Source: Rhizobium oryzihabitans (GTDB lineage: Bacteria > Pseudomonadota > Alphaproteobacteria > Rhizobiales > Rhizobiaceae). Taken from it: a stretch of 64,000 bases of DNA. Numbering within the stretch: position 1 is the first letter of the stretch; each line of letters opens with the position of its first letter. Positions 8,932 to 18,058 of the stretch are shown here, piece after piece. The notes beneath the pieces are model-generated. The model was given only the letters and a program-made list of their open reading frames with translations. It was not told where the DNA came from and ran no database searches. The stretch is taken from contig NZ_CP048632.1 in assembly GCF_010669145.1 (NCBI RefSeq), forward strand, positions 2,872,501 through 2,936,500. The letters are read 5' to 3'. A program made the translations under genes and the position numbers.

Positions 8932-8956
8932 GTCCGGCCTGTGCGACAGGCCGGAC
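8932..8956 (+). promoter_or_regulatory. Intra-operon hairpin between choX and choW
   Basis: A perfect 11-bp inverted repeat with a 3-nt loop and no T-tract. It lies between the binding-protein gene and the permease gene. Such hairpins commonly protect the 3' end of binding-protein mRNA and reduce read-through. Confidence 0.6.
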
Positions 8957-9097
8957 TGCAGCTGGAAATAACGATGCCCATGCGTGATCTCAGCCGGCGA
9001 ATTTGTCGCATCGCAGGTCACGCGCCAGCACCGCGCCCGGCAGCCACGCTGCCGGCCGTCGTTTCTGCATTTGTTTGACGAAAGGTATTTTCCTACC

Positions 9098-9949
9098 GTG
9101 GAATGGCTCAGCGCTCCTGAAAACCGCCTGCCCGTCGGCCGATATGCCAAGGAGGCCATTGACTGGCTGACCGGCAATCTCGCTTTTTTCTTCGATTGGC
9201 TTTCTTTCATTTTCCAAAGCGTCATCAATGCCCTGCTTTTTGTTTTGCAGGCGCCGCATCCGCTCGTCATTGTCGCGATCCTGACGGCTCTTTCGGCCTG
9301 GACGCGCCGCTCGGTCGGCATGCCTGTCTTCACGGCGCTCGGCCTTCTGCTCATCATCAATCTCGGCTACTGGAAAGCGACGACGGAAACGCTGGCGCTG
9401 GTCATTGCCGCGAGCGCCGTGTGCATGATCATCGGCATACCGCTCGGCATATTGGCGGCGCGGCGCAAGTGGATTTATGCCGGCATGCGCCCGGTACTGG
9501 ACCTGATGCAAACCATTCCGACCTTCGTCTATCTCATCCCGGCGCTGGTGCTTTTCGGTCTCGGCATGGTTCCGGGGCTGATCGCCACCGTTATCTTCGC
9601 CATACCGGCACCCGTGCGCCTTACCCGTCTTGGCATCGTCTCGACGCCGCCGGCACTGGTGGAAGCGGCCGTTGCCTTTGGCGCGACACCATCGCAGGTG
9701 CTGCGTAAAGTGGAGCTTCCCTTCGCCGCGCCACAGATCATGGCGGGTCTTACCCAGACGATCATGCTGTCGCTGTCGATGGTGGTCATTTCCGCCCTCG
9801 TCGGCGCCAATGGCCTTGGCGTGCCGGTGGTGCGTGCATTGAACACCGTCAACATTGCCATGGGCTTCGAAGCCGGGTTGTGCATCGTCATACTGGCGAT
9901 CGTTCTCGACCGGCTGTTCCGCCTGCCCGGCGCGGAGGATGACCTATGA
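9098..9949 (+). CDS. choW: Choline ABC transporter, permease
   Basis: An inner-membrane permease of the OpuAB/ProW type, 283 residues with five to six transmembrane helices. The C-terminal half contains the binding-protein-dependent transport motif region (E-A-A-V-A-F-G-A-T-P). The GTG at 9098 is chosen because an AAAGG site lies about a dozen bases upstream and the product then begins V-E-W-L, as in rhizobial ChoW; the frame is open further upstream to 8984. Its stop overlaps the ATG of choV by four bases, indicating translational coupling. Confidence 0.88.
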   Translation: MEWLSAPENRLPVGRYAKEAIDWLTGNLAFFFDWLSFIFQSVINALLFVLQAPHPLVIVAILTALSAWTRRSVGMPVFTALGLLLIINLGYWKATTETLALVIAASAVCMIIGIPLGILAARRKWIYAGMRPVLDLMQTIPTFVYLIPALVLFGLGMVPGLIATVIFAIPAPVRLTRLGIVSTPPALVEAAVAFGATPSQVLRKVELPFAAPQIMAGLTQTIMLSLSMVVISALVGANGLGVPVVRALNTVNIAMGFEAGLCIVILAIVLDRLFRLPGAEDDL

Positions 9950-10992
9950 GCGACGCCATCATCTTCGGAAATGTCGATATCGTCTTTGGTGACCGGCCCG
10001 ATGCGGCGCTGCCCATGATCGACCGGGGCAGCACGCGTGACGAGATCAACACCGAGACCGGGCTGGTTCTCGGCGTCGCCAATGCCTCGCTCTCGGTGAA
10101 GGAGGGCGAAATCCTCGTGCTCATGGGGCTTTCCGGTTCCGGCAAATCGACGCTGCTCAGGGCCGTCAACGGTCTTGCACCCGTGGTGCGCGGCAATGTC
10201 GGCGTGAAGACCAAGTCCGGCTATGTCGACCCCTATCGCTCGACCGCAAAAGCGCTGCGCGACCTGCGCATGCACACGGTGTCCATGGTGTTCCAGCAAT
10301 TCGGCCTTCTGCCCTGGCGCAACGTTGCCGACAATGTCGGTTTCGGGCTTGAGCTTTCCGGCGTGCCGGAAGCCGAGCGCAAGCGCATGGTGGCCGAGCA
10401 GCTGGAACTGGTGAACCTGTCCGCCTGGGCCGACCGGAAGGTGGGTGAGCTTTCGGGCGGCATGCAGCAGCGCGTGGGGCTGGCGCGGGCCTTTGCCACC
10501 GGCGCGCCCATTCTCCTGATGGACGAACCGTTCTCGGCGCTCGACCCGCTCATCCGAAGCCGCCTGCAGGACGAGCTTCTGGAATTTCAAAGCCGGCTGA
10601 AGAAGACCATCCTCTTCGTCAGCCACGATCTGGACGAGGCCTTCCGCATCGGCAACCGCATCGCCATGATGGAAGGCGGGCACATCATCCAGTGCGGCAC
10701 ACCGCAGCAGATCGTCAAGCAGCCGGCCACGCAATATGTCGCGGATTTCGTGCAGAACATGAACCCGATCTCGATGCTGACCGCCGCCGACGTGATGAAG
10801 CCGGGTGTGGATGAGCGGAACGGCCGCCTGAATGTGGCCGCCACCGCCCGCCCGTCATCACCGCTGATCGACATCCTCGATGCGCTGGCGAAACATTCCG
10901 GTGCGATCGGCGTCGTCGACAATGGCGCGATCGTCGGCACGATTTCAGCGGATGAAGTTGTAGCCGGCCTGACGCGCCACCGTAAAAAATAA
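9946..10992 (+). CDS. choV: Choline ABC transporter, ATP-binding protein
   Basis: The ATPase of the choline importer, 348 residues. Walker A (G-L-S-G-S-G-K-S-T, near residue 60), the Q-loop (F-Q-Q-F-G-L), the signature L-S-G-G-M-Q-Q-R and Walker B (I-L-L-M-D-E-P) are all intact. A C-terminal region after residue 270 resembles the regulatory CBS part of OpuAA/ProV proteins. It is the last gene of the operon, followed by a terminator. Confidence 0.92.
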   Translation: MSDAIIFGNVDIVFGDRPDAALPMIDRGSTRDEINTETGLVLGVANASLSVKEGEILVLMGLSGSGKSTLLRAVNGLAPVVRGNVGVKTKSGYVDPYRSTAKALRDLRMHTVSMVFQQFGLLPWRNVADNVGFGLELSGVPEAERKRMVAEQLELVNLSAWADRKVGELSGGMQQRVGLARAFATGAPILLMDEPFSALDPLIRSRLQDELLEFQSRLKKTILFVSHDLDEAFRIGNRIAMMEGGHIIQCGTPQQIVKQPATQYVADFVQNMNPISMLTAADVMKPGVDERNGRLNVAATARPSSPLIDILDALAKHSGAIGVVDNGAIVGTISADEVVAGLTRHRKK

Positions 10993-11015
10993 TATTGTAT
11001 CCGTCTGGGAATGAG

Positions 11016-11046
11016 AAAGGGCCTTCCGGCATGGAGGGCCCTTTTT
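11016..11046 (+). terminator. Terminator of choXWV
   Basis: An 8-bp perfect stem (AAAGGGCC with GGCCCTTT) around a 13-nt loop, with the T-run at its 3' side, 24 bp after the choV stop. Confidence 0.8.
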
Positions 11047-11190
11047 ATGTTTCAGGTGTTTCTTGCCGTAAAAAGCTATACCTTCCTACGGTAGCAAAGA
11101 ATATTTTTGATATCATAAGTTATGCATGAAAATAATTACTAATAAAAATCATATTGCAAACTTAGAGAAAATTGCGCAAAGTTAATCTAG

Positions 11191-12607
11191 CACTACTTTG
11201 GCAGAATTGAATTTTTGCTTTGAAAGTGCTGTTGACAGTGCGGACATCGGATCTGTGCTGTCGGTATAGCAAGCGCATTGATCACGGCTCGACGGACGGC
11301 TGGCAAGGTCGGTTCAGGCGGCCCTCGGCGAACTCTTTGCTTCTTTTTTTTCCCACTTTGCAGTTTGCAATCTCTGGTGCTGGAGAAAAGCATAAGCGAT
11401 CATCGTCATCAGAGCGTGCCGATGTAGGCCTTGCCACGATCGGCCCTCGAAGTGATCGAGACCGAGCTCCTCTTTCATCTGCTGATGTGCCTGTTCGCAG
11501 ACCCATCTCGCCTTGATCGCGGCCGCCAGCACTTTCAATGTCGCATCGACGGGCAGGTTGGACAGGTAGTATTTGCGCTCGTCGTTTGATCGCCATTCGC
11601 CAACTAGCCAGGCCGCTTCGCCCGGCATGTGCTGCTGTCCCTTGTCATAGATGCGCTGCGGCGTGCCATCGGCGATCCGGATGCGCAATGCTGCAAACCG
11701 TGCGGTCAGGCGACCTTTTGTGCCGCGGCGCCAACTGACCTTCTTCCAGCTTGCAGATGCCAACATCGTTTCGGCGGCAACCGAAAGGGTGTCGGGGATC
11801 GAATGCTTGCGAGGACGGCCATGACCGGAGACGGGAAAGATCAATCCGACATCATCGGGATAAACCTTCTGATGCTTGGGGATACCGACCGCCCAGGTGA
11901 GGCCACGTTCACTCAAGCCCTTTCGGAACGCAGCCGACAGGCCGTAACCTGCGTCAGCCAGCACTGTGCCAAACCGGACACCGGTCACGATCAACCGATC
12001 GATCTCGGCAAGAGCAATCTCCGGCTTCGTGCGAGAGGTCCGCATGTCGTCTGGGACCCCAGCCTTCGCCATGCGCTCCTGATCACCGATCCAGCTATCC
12101 GGCAGGAACAGACGCAGGCCAACCGGGACCGGCACCTCTTCTCGCGCAAGCGTCACCGACACCAGCGTCTGGCAATTTGCTCTCTTGCCCAGCATCGAGG
12201 CGTATTGCGGCGCGACTCCGACCGAATGATCACCCTTCTTCGGCAGGCCGGTGTCATCAATCACCAGAAACGCATCGGATGCGCCAACGATCCTGTCCGC
12301 CTGCAGCGCGAGCTCGGCCTCAAGAGGAACAGCATCCCAAAGGCCGTCGGAAATGAAATGGTGGAGGCGGTCATACTGGCCTGGAGCGAACCGTTCCGCC
12401 ATCGGCTCAATACTTTTGCGGTCTCCGGGGCCGATAAGCCCCGACACATAAAGTGGACACATCTGTCGCCGTTTCTTGTGTCCAAGCTTCTCCAGAAACG
12501 GCTGCAAAAATGCTGAAAGCTCCGTATTCCAATCCGCCATATCGCGCCCCAAAAGTGAGAGCGCAAATCATCTCAAACCAGGCTTGCACGAATCTGCCAA
12601 AGTAGTG
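11191..12607. mobile_element. IS701-family insertion sequence, apparently intact
   Basis: A 1417-bp element bounded by perfect 15-bp terminal inverted repeats (CACTACTTTGGCAGA at 11191-11205 and its complement at 12593-12607). It is flanked by a 4-bp direct repeat CTAG (11187-11190 and 12608-12611). CTAG fits the YTAR target preference known for this family. It encodes one minus-strand transposase. It sits in an AT-rich intergenic region between the choV terminator and an arsR-type gene, so it breaks no recognisable gene. Confidence 0.93.
11314..12540 (-). CDS. IS701-family DDE transposase
   Basis: A transposase of about 408 residues with the features of the IS701/IS4-like DDE group. These include an N-terminal R-F-A-P-G-Q-Y-D-R-L-H-H-F-I-S-D segment, V-I-D-D-T-G-L-P-K-K-G (first Asp), V-L-A-D-A-G-Y-G (second Asp) and the C-terminal E-Q-x-H-Q-Q-M-K-E-E-L-G-L-D-H-F-E-G-R region with the catalytic Glu. 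The reading frame is intact. The ATG at 12540 is taken as start; a TTG at 12552 in the same frame is possible. The stop lies about 120 bp inside the left end. Confidence 0.92.
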   Translation of the reverse strand: MADWNTELSAFLQPFLEKLGHKKRRQMCPLYVSGLIGPGDRKSIEPMAERFAPGQYDRLHHFISDGLWDAVPLEAELALQADRIVGASDAFLVIDDTGLPKKGDHSVGVAPQYASMLGKRANCQTLVSVTLAREEVPVPVGLRLFLPDSWIGDQERMAKAGVPDDMRTSRTKPEIALAEIDRLIVTGVRFGTVLADAGYGLSAAFRKGLSERGLTWAVGIPKHQKVYPDDVGLIFPVSGHGRPRKHSIPDTLSVAAETMLASASWKKVSWRRGTKGRLTARFAALRIRIADGTPQRIYDKGQQHMPGEAAWLVGEWRSNDERKYYLSNLPVDATLKVLAAAIKARWVCEQAHQQMKEELGLDHFEGRSWQGLHRHALMTMIAYAFLQHQRLQTAKWEKKEAKSSPRAA

Positions 12608-12611
12608 CTAG

Positions 12612-12957
12612 ATTCTGTTGCTCGCTGCTAAATTTAAGGTGGTAAAAGATTGCGGCCCTAAAATCCGGCATTGGGAATCAAGATTTCGACGCTCAACTTT
12701 TGATCGTTTGTTGCTTATAAATACTGCCGCTAATACATATCTTTATTGCTGGATTGACAAAAAACAGGCAAAAAGCTGATAATTTGGTCACAGTGTCTTA
12801 AGTAAATAACCAGTGAAGAATAGTCTTTGAAAGGGACACGATATAAGCAAGATTTAGGTATATACAACGTATCCACCGAATTATAAAAACACCTTTTGGA
12901 ACACCTATAATAGCCACCATGACCGTCTTTTTGACTGTCATCAGGAGACTTGAGCGT
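12612..12957. other. AT-rich intergenic region right of the IS element
   Basis: About 345 bp clearly richer in A+T than its surroundings, like the 11047-11186 segment on the other side of the IS. No gene is recognisable. It contains a near-consensus promoter (12754-12783) and, closer to the regulator gene, a perfect TATAAT at 12906-12911 without a good -35. Confidence 0.5.
12754..12783 (+). promoter_or_regulatory. Near-consensus sigma-70 promoter
   Basis: A perfect TTGACA (12754-12759), an 18-bp spacer and GATAAT (12778-12783). It points toward the ArsR-type gene, whose start is about 175 bp further on. Either that gene has a long leader or a small RNA starts here. Confidence 0.5.
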
Positions 12958-13278
12958 ATGGATAACCAATCTCTGTCGGAACATAGCATCGCCGCTGCAG
13001 ACTTGCTCTCAGCGATGGCGAATCCCAAGCGCCTGATGATCTTATGTACGCTGGTGGATACGGAAGTGCCGGTCGGTGTTCTCGCCTCACAGGTTGGTCT
13101 CAGCCAGTCCGCTCTCTCGCAGCATCTTTCGAAATTGCGTGCGCAGCGGCTGGTGAAGACACGACGGGATGCGCAGACCATCTATTATTCCAGCAATTCC
13201 GAATCCGTCAAAAAGATCCTCGCTTCCCTCGAGGAAATTTATTGCCAGGCGCAGAAGAGCAGCAAAACCGCCGCCTGA
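12958..13278 (+). CDS. ArsR-family winged-helix regulator
   Basis: A 106-residue winged-helix repressor. The domain runs A-M-A-N-P-K-R-L-M-I-L-C-x-L, then the recognition helix L-S-Q-S-A-L-S-Q-H-L-S-K-L-R and the wing V-K-T-R-R-D-A-Q-T-I-Y-Y. It lacks the ELCVC-type metal motif; one cysteine in the first helix region and one near the C-terminus are not an obvious metal site. Overall it resembles NolR/BigR-like rhizobial regulators more than ArsR itself. The ATG at 12958 is preferred because an AGGAG lies nine bases upstream. No obvious target gene is adjacent. Confidence 0.85.
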   Translation: MDNQSLSEHSIAAADLLSAMANPKRLMILCTLVDTEVPVGVLASQVGLSQSALSQHLSKLRAQRLVKTRRDAQTIYYSSNSESVKKILASLEEIYCQAQKSSKTAA

Positions 13279-13320
13279 TCCCACGGCCATATTTCAAGGC
13301 CCGGCGGCCTCAATCCGTTG

Positions 13321-13346
13321 AAACCGGCGCACGACGCCGGTTTTTC
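13321..13346 (+). terminator. Terminator after the ArsR-family gene
   Basis: A perfect 9-bp stem (AAACCGGCG with CGCCGGTTT), a 5-nt loop and five consecutive T at the 3' side. Confidence 0.85.
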
Positions 13347-13430
13347 GTTTTCTGGCCCACCGTCCGCATTGGGCCGGGAAAGCTGATCCGATATACGACA
13401 AAGAGATGGGGCCTTCGACCGGCGCTGTCT

Positions 13431-14606
13431 TCAGGGTTGTGAGGCGGCCAGCATCTGCTGCTTGAGCCGGCTCGCCGCTGCGGCATAACCGCCGTCCGCG
13501 CCGTCCACGAAATGCATGTGGTCCTTCGACAGCGGGGAGGGCACGATGCATGTCATCAATGCGGCGTCCTGCTCGTGCAAGCCAAAATAACAGGTTCCGG
13601 AGAGGCGGCCCAATTCCAGCCGCGCGCGGATTTTTTCGAGCCGGGTGACGTCTATATCCACCGTCATCTTCAGGCCGTCATCGAATTTCCTGAAATCGGT
13701 GTTGCTGGCCACAGAGCGCCTGTAGCGATCCGCGTTGAAACGCCCGAGCGACAATCCCGTCAAGCCGAGGAGATTGACGAGAAAGCTTTCGCCGAGGATG
13801 CGGAGAGAACGGCGCATCTTGCCCCAGCTATCGTGATAAGCCGCACCTGCCCGGGCTTCGAGACCGAGCCCTTCCCGCACGAAGCCGAGTTTCGGCCCAT
13901 CCTCCGGCACGGGATGGCCATGTCTTGCATCCTGTTCAGCCAGATCGACAAGATCGATGACGAGTTGGCGGAATGCAGGCATATCCCGTGAGGGGCCCGG
14001 CACGGCAATGACCGACACCACCTTGCCATGGGTCGCAGGAATGGGGTTCCAACGGCAGGAAAGGCCGGTCAGGTCCGGCCGCCCGCCCGCGGCAGCGGCG
14101 GGCAGGGTGTATTGCCCTTCCTTCATCCGCGCTTCCGCCCAGCTGTTGCCGCCGCCCGAAAACATCGCATAGGAGACGTCCTCGCTTGCCTGGAAGCGGG
14201 CGACGCGAATATCGAAGCCGTTCTTGCGGATGTCCTCTATCGGAACCAGCGCTACCCGCATTGCAAGGCTGAGGTCATCCTTCACCCAGCGCTGCACATT
14301 GGAAAGCGCGGCGCCTGCGACCGGGAGCCCATCCGGCGGCACCGCAACGGCGGCGCCATCGCCGCCGAAGACGAAGGGCAGGTCATGGCGCCCAAGACTG
14401 TTGGAGATGCTTGAAATGACGGCCGCGCCCGCCATGTTGACGGCCTTGTATCTGCCGGTGCTGATCGCCGACGTCGAATCGATGATGTCGGCAATCGCCA
14501 GCGCCCATCCCGGCGGCAGGGCGCGATAATGCGCCGGGTCGGCCACATCTTCAAAATGCCGGAAGACGGGCAGGCCCGTCAGAAATTCGTCGTCTGCTGC
14601 GATCAT
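13431..14606 (-). CDS. DUF3095 protein with cyclase-like core
   Basis: A 391-residue soluble protein matching DUF3095. Two segments resemble the catalytic core of class III nucleotide cyclases and GGDEF enzymes. The first is I-A-D-I-I-D-S-T, with Asp40 where a metal-binding Asp is expected. The second is V-F-G-G-D-G-A at residues 79-85. No function is established for the family; a nucleotide-binding or nucleotide-cyclising role is an inference. The gene stands alone, divergent from the LivK-type gene. Confidence 0.8.
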   Translation of the reverse strand: MIAADDEFLTGLPVFRHFEDVADPAHYRALPPGWALAIADIIDSTSAISTGRYKAVNMAGAAVISSISNSLGRHDLPFVFGGDGAAVAVPPDGLPVAGAALSNVQRWVKDDLSLAMRVALVPIEDIRKNGFDIRVARFQASEDVSYAMFSGGGNSWAEARMKEGQYTLPAAAAGGRPDLTGLSCRWNPIPATHGKVVSVIAVPGPSRDMPAFRQLVIDLVDLAEQDARHGHPVPEDGPKLGFVREGLGLEARAGAAYHDSWGKMRRSLRILGESFLVNLLGLTGLSLGRFNADRYRRSVASNTDFRKFDDGLKMTVDIDVTRLEKIRARLELGRLSGTCYFGLHEQDAALMTCIVPSPLSKDHMHFVDGADGGYAAAASRLKQQMLAASQP

Positions 14607-14891
14607 GGCGTATTATCTCCCAGCGGCGGCCAAACGCAACGCATTTACGCTATGGCGATCCGCCGTTCAAACGACGCGATCATGGCCGGCTTCGCGATTG
14701 ATTTACCGGGAATAGACCTTATCCAGCAAAGGTGACTTGCATAAATCATCAAACCTTCCGTATGAGTTGAGTTGAAGGCTCGGAATTCAAACATGGAACG
14801 GGTTTTCGCCGGGAGGCGTCCGATAGTTTCACTCGGTCGACGCCCAAGGCGCTCATCGGGGCTGAGACCCCCTATCCAAGGAGACACCAGG

Positions 14892-15998
14892 ATGAAACTG
14901 AAGACATTGACCAGCGTGACGCTCGCAGCGTCCTTCGCATTCGCACCACTTGCCCATGCCGAAATCGTCATCGGCCTGATTGCGCCTCTTACCGGTCCTG
15001 TCGCTGCCTATGGCGACCAGGTTAAGAACGGCGCTCAGACGGCAGTCAATGAAATCAACAAGAAGGGCGGCATTCTCGGAGAACAGGTCGTCCTGAAGCT
15101 TGCCGATGACGGCGGTGAGCCGAAGCAGGGCGTTTCCGCTGCCAACCAGCTCGTCGCCGAAGGCATTCATTTCGTCGTCGGTCCGGTGACGTCAGGCGTT
15201 GCCATTCCGGCATCGGATGTCTTTGCTGAAAACGGCGTCCTGATGATCACGCCGACGGCGACCGCGCCGGGCCTGACGAGCCGTGGCCTTGCCAACGTCT
15301 TCCGCACCTGCGGCCGTGACGACCAGCAGGCAGAAGTTGCAGCAAAATACGTTCTTGGCAACCTCAAGGACAAGAAGATCGCCATCATTCACGACAAGGG
15401 CGCTTACGGCAAGGGCCTGGCGGATGCTTTCAAGACGACGCTGAATGCCGGTGGCGTTACCGAAGTTCTCTACGATGCCCTGACGCCCGGTGAAAAGGAT
15501 CTCGGCGCGCTGACGGCCCGTCTGAAATCCGAAAATGTCGACATCGTCTATTTTGGCGGCTACCACCCGGAAGCCGGTCTTCTGGTGCGCCAGCTGAACG
15601 ATATCGGCGCCAAGGCTGCCGTTATCGGCGGTGACGGCCTCTCGAACAGCGAGTTCTGGAACATCGGTTCGAAAGCTGGCGAAGGCACGATCTTCACCAA
15701 TGCTTCGGACGCCCTGAAGAACGACGATTCCAAGGCTGCCGCCGAGGCGCTGAAGGCTGCCAACATTCCGGCTGAAGCCTTCACCCTTAACGCTTACGCC
15801 GCCGTCGAAGTGCTGAAGGCCGGCATCGAAAAGGCTGGAAGCGCCAAGGACTCTGAAGCGGTCGCCACGGCTCTGAAGAGCGGCGATGCTTTCGCAACGG
15901 CAATCGGCAAGGTCACCTATGGCGAGAATGGCGACCTGTCGTCGCAGGCCTTCTCGCTCTACAAGTGGCAGGACGGCAAGATCGTCGCAGCCGAATAA
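14892..15998 (+). CDS. LivK/BraC-type amino-acid ABC binding protein
   Basis: A periplasmic binding protein of 368 residues with a clear signal peptide (cleavage near A-H-A-E, residue 23). The type-I fold is recognisable by [15 protein letters not shown] and by the D-D-x-x-E-P-K-Q-G-V segment. It is close to the branched-chain amino-acid/GABA binding proteins of rhizobia; the exact ligand cannot be read from sequence. An AAGGAG site precedes the ATG at 14892; the frame is open from 14772. No permease or ATPase gene is adjacent, so it must work with a transporter elsewhere. The leader (about 14800-14890) can form GC hairpins, suggesting post-transcriptional control. Confidence 0.88.
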   Translation: MKLKTLTSVTLAASFAFAPLAHAEIVIGLIAPLTGPVAAYGDQVKNGAQTAVNEINKKGGILGEQVVLKLADDGGEPKQGVSAANQLVAEGIHFVVGPVTSGVAIPASDVFAENGVLMITPTATAPGLTSRGLANVFRTCGRDDQQAEVAAKYVLGNLKDKKIAIIHDKGAYGKGLADAFKTTLNAGGVTEVLYDALTPGEKDLGALTARLKSENVDIVYFGGYHPEAGLLVRQLNDIGAKAAVIGGDGLSNSEFWNIGSKAGEGTIFTNASDALKNDDSKAAAEALKAANIPAEAFTLNAYAAVEVLKAGIEKAGSAKDSEAVATALKSGDAFATAIGKVTYGENGDLSSQAFSLYKWQDGKIVAAE

Positions 15999-16006
15999 GG
16001 AGATAA

Positions 16007-16041
16007 GTACCGGCCGCACCTGTTGCGGCCGGTACCGTTTC
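16007..16041 (+). terminator. Strong hairpin terminator after the LivK-type gene
   Basis: A perfect 12-bp stem (GTACCGGCCGCA with its complement) with a 5-nt loop, followed by a short T-rich tail (CGTTTCT), eight bases after the stop codon. Confidence 0.75.
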
Positions 16042-16066
16042 TACTGCCTGGAAAGGGATATGCAGA

Positions 16067-16494
16067 ATGGGCAACGACCACAACGCCCCGGATGCGCGCG
16101 CAACGGGCACCGAAGACCGTCCGGAAATCGGATTTGCGCAGATATTCCCGATCCTCAGGATTTTCGACGAGGCCAAGGCACGGGAATTCTACGTCGATTT
16201 TCTCGGTTTCAAGGTGGACTGGGAACATCGTTTCGGTGAGAACTTTCCGCTCTATATGCAGGTTTCCCGGGCTGGAATGGGGCTCCACCTCAGCGGCCAT
16301 CACGGCGACGCGACGCCCGGTTCCAACATCTTCGCCACCATGCAGGGCGTTCACGCCCTTCAGAAGGAACTGGCTGGAAAAGACTATCGCTTCCTGAAGC
16401 CGGGGTGGAAGAACTGCCATGGGGTGATGTGATGGAAGTCATCGACCCATTCGGCAACCGCATCCGTTTCTGCGAACAGAAAAGCGAGAAGTGA
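16067..16494 (+). pseudogene. Glyoxalase/VOC-fold protein with a frameshift
   Basis: The first 110 or so residues are a normal VOC-fold (glyoxalase/bleomycin resistance-like) protein: F-P-I-L-R-I-F-D, then F-Y-V-D-F-L-G-F, then G-L-H-L-S-G-H-H. The frame then runs into a premature TGA at 16430. Adding one G to the G4 run at 16402-16405 restores P-G-V-E-E-L-P-W-G-D-V-M-E-V-I-D-P-F-G-N-R, the expected C-terminal VOC motif with its conserved glutamate, and the frame closes at 16494. The gene is therefore either recently inactivated or carries a one-base sequence error. Substrate unknown. Confidence 0.85.
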
Positions 16495-16560
16495 CGTCTT
16501 GGACGTGACTTTCAGGGTCTTGACCTTGGCGGCGGTTTGAACGATAGAAAACGCAAATAA

Positions 16561-16604
16561 CGAACCGCGTGCACGGAAACCCGTGCGCGCGGTTCGTGCG
16601 TTTT
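16561..16604 (+). terminator. Long hairpin terminator after the VOC gene
   Basis: A 16-bp stem interrupted only by one G-U pair, with an AAAC loop, followed by a TTTT stretch a few bases later. Confidence 0.75.
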
Positions 16605-16648
16605 GGCAGTCGGTTCTGCAATTCGTTCGCATCCGCACGGGGGCAAAA

Positions 16649-17551
16649 ATGAACAGTGAAGGCAATGCACTGGTAAGGAAGCTCGCATTCTGGGGCATTC
16701 CACTTTCTTTCGGCGTGCTGGGTCTCAAGCTCGTGGCCTGGTGGGTCACGGGGTCGGTGGCGCTGCTGTCCGATGGTCTGGAATCGACCGTCAATGTGGT
16801 CGCGGCCTTCATTGCCTATTTCGTCATTCGCTACGCGCAGAAGCCTGCTGACGACGATCACCAGTTTGGCCACCACAAGGCGGAATATATCTCCGCCGTC
16901 GTGGAAGGCGTGCTGATCGTCGTTGCCGCGCTGTTGATCGTGCAGGAAGCGTGGGGCAGCCTTTTCAATCCAAGACTGCCGGAAGCGCCGGTTCTCGGTC
17001 TCGCCATCAACGCGACGGCGGGCGTCATCAACGCCGTCTGGGCCACGACCCTGATCCGCGTCGGCAGAAAATATGCCTCGCCGGCGCTTGCGGCCGACGG
17101 TCATCACATCATGTCGGATGTCGTGACGTCTGCGGGCGTTCTTGTCGGCCTCGTTCTTGCCCTTCTGACAGGTTATGCCATTCTCGACCCGCTGCTCGCC
17201 ATTCTCGTGGCCATCAACATTCTGTTTCAGGGTTCCAAGGTCATTCTGCATTCGCTTGGCGGGCTGATGGACCGGGCCGTGGAGCCGGAGGAGGACGAGG
17301 CGATCAAGAAGGCGATCGCCGAGAATTCGGGTGGCGTCATCGGCGTGCATGATCTCAGGACGCGCCGCGCCGGCTCGGCCGCCTTCATCGATTTTCACGT
17401 CGTTGTCCCCGCAACGATGACGGTGCGGGCGGCGCATGATATTTGCGACCGCCTTGAAGATGCCATAAGGGACGTCATACCGGGCGCAAGCCTTGCCATT
17501 CACGTCGAGCCGGAAGGCGAAAAGGCGCATGGCGTCAAAGTCATTGTTTGA
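16649..17551 (+). CDS. Cation diffusion facilitator (CDF) transporter
   Basis: A 300-residue inner-membrane metal/proton antiporter of the CDF family. It has six predicted helices, the [12 protein letters not shown] signature (residues 69-80) and a cytoplasmic C-terminal domain (from about 205) with the H-D-L-R-T-R-R-A-G motif. Helix 5 carries H-x-x-x-D (His153, Asp157). Helix 2 reads D-G-L-E-S (Asp42 to Ser46), so the second acidic residue of the usual D-x-x-x-D site is a serine and metal specificity (Zn, Fe or Mn) is uncertain. The ATG at 16649 gives the normal length. queF follows 17 bp downstream, probably on the same transcript. Confidence 0.88.
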   Translation: MNSEGNALVRKLAFWGIPLSFGVLGLKLVAWWVTGSVALLSDGLESTVNVVAAFIAYFVIRYAQKPADDDHQFGHHKAEYISAVVEGVLIVVAALLIVQEAWGSLFNPRLPEAPVLGLAINATAGVINAVWATTLIRVGRKYASPALAADGHHIMSDVVTSAGVLVGLVLALLTGYAILDPLLAILVAINILFQGSKVILHSLGGLMDRAVEPEEDEAIKKAIAENSGGVIGVHDLRTRRAGSAAFIDFHVVVPATMTVRAAHDICDRLEDAIRDVIPGASLAIHVEPEGEKAHGVKVIV

Positions 17552-17568
17552 ATAAGCAGGAGTTTTCC

Positions 17569-18033
17569 ATGTCCGTGACGGATGTTTCCGGCCTGTCGCA
17601 GCTGGGCACGAAGGTTGATACGCCCGAGAGCCCGGAAAAGGCCATTCTCGAGAAGGTGCCGAACGGCAATGCCGGCACCGATTATGTGGTGCGTTTCACC
17701 GCGCCCGAATTCACCTCGCTTTGCCCGATGACCGGCCAGCCGGATTTCGCCCATATCGTCATCGACTATATTGCCGGCGATTTTCTGGTGGAATCGAAGT
17801 CGCTGAAGCTTTTCCTGCAATCCTTCCGCAATCACGGCGCATTCCACGAGGATTGCTCGGTCTATATTGCGAGGCGGCTGGTGGAGCTGTTGCAGCCGAA
17901 ATGGCTGCGGATCGGCGCCTACTGGTATCCGCGCGGCGGCATTCCGATCGACGTCTTCTGGCAGACCGGTCCGGTGCCCGAGGGCGTGTGGCTGCCGGAT
18001 CAGGGTGTCCCGACCTATCGCGGCCGTGGCTGA
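17569..18033 (+). CDS. queF: NADPH-dependent preQ0 reductase QueF
   Basis: A cytosolic nitrile reductase that converts 7-cyano-7-deazaguanine (preQ0) to preQ1 in queuosine biosynthesis. At 154 residues it is the short, single-domain (YkvM-like) form. Catalytic Cys52 ([10 protein letters not shown]), Asp59, the QueF signature E-S-K-S-L-K (Glu75) and His93-Glu94 are all in place. An AGGAG lies before the ATG at 17569. No other queuosine gene is in the window and no preQ1 riboswitch was recognised upstream. Confidence 0.95.
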   Translation: MSVTDVSGLSQLGTKVDTPESPEKAILEKVPNGNAGTDYVVRFTAPEFTSLCPMTGQPDFAHIVIDYIAGDFLVESKSLKLFLQSFRNHGAFHEDCSVYIARRLVELLQPKWLRIGAYWYPRGGIPIDVFWQTGPVPEGVWLPDQGVPTYRGRG

Positions 18034-18058
18034 TCCGGCTTTTCAGAAGGCTTAGGGT

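Noticed and set aside
14860..14890. CTGAGA motif ahead of the LivK-type gene as a TPP riboswitch
   Set aside because: Only a short hairpin-like match. The second conserved half of the THI element is absent and the gene is not a thiamine gene.
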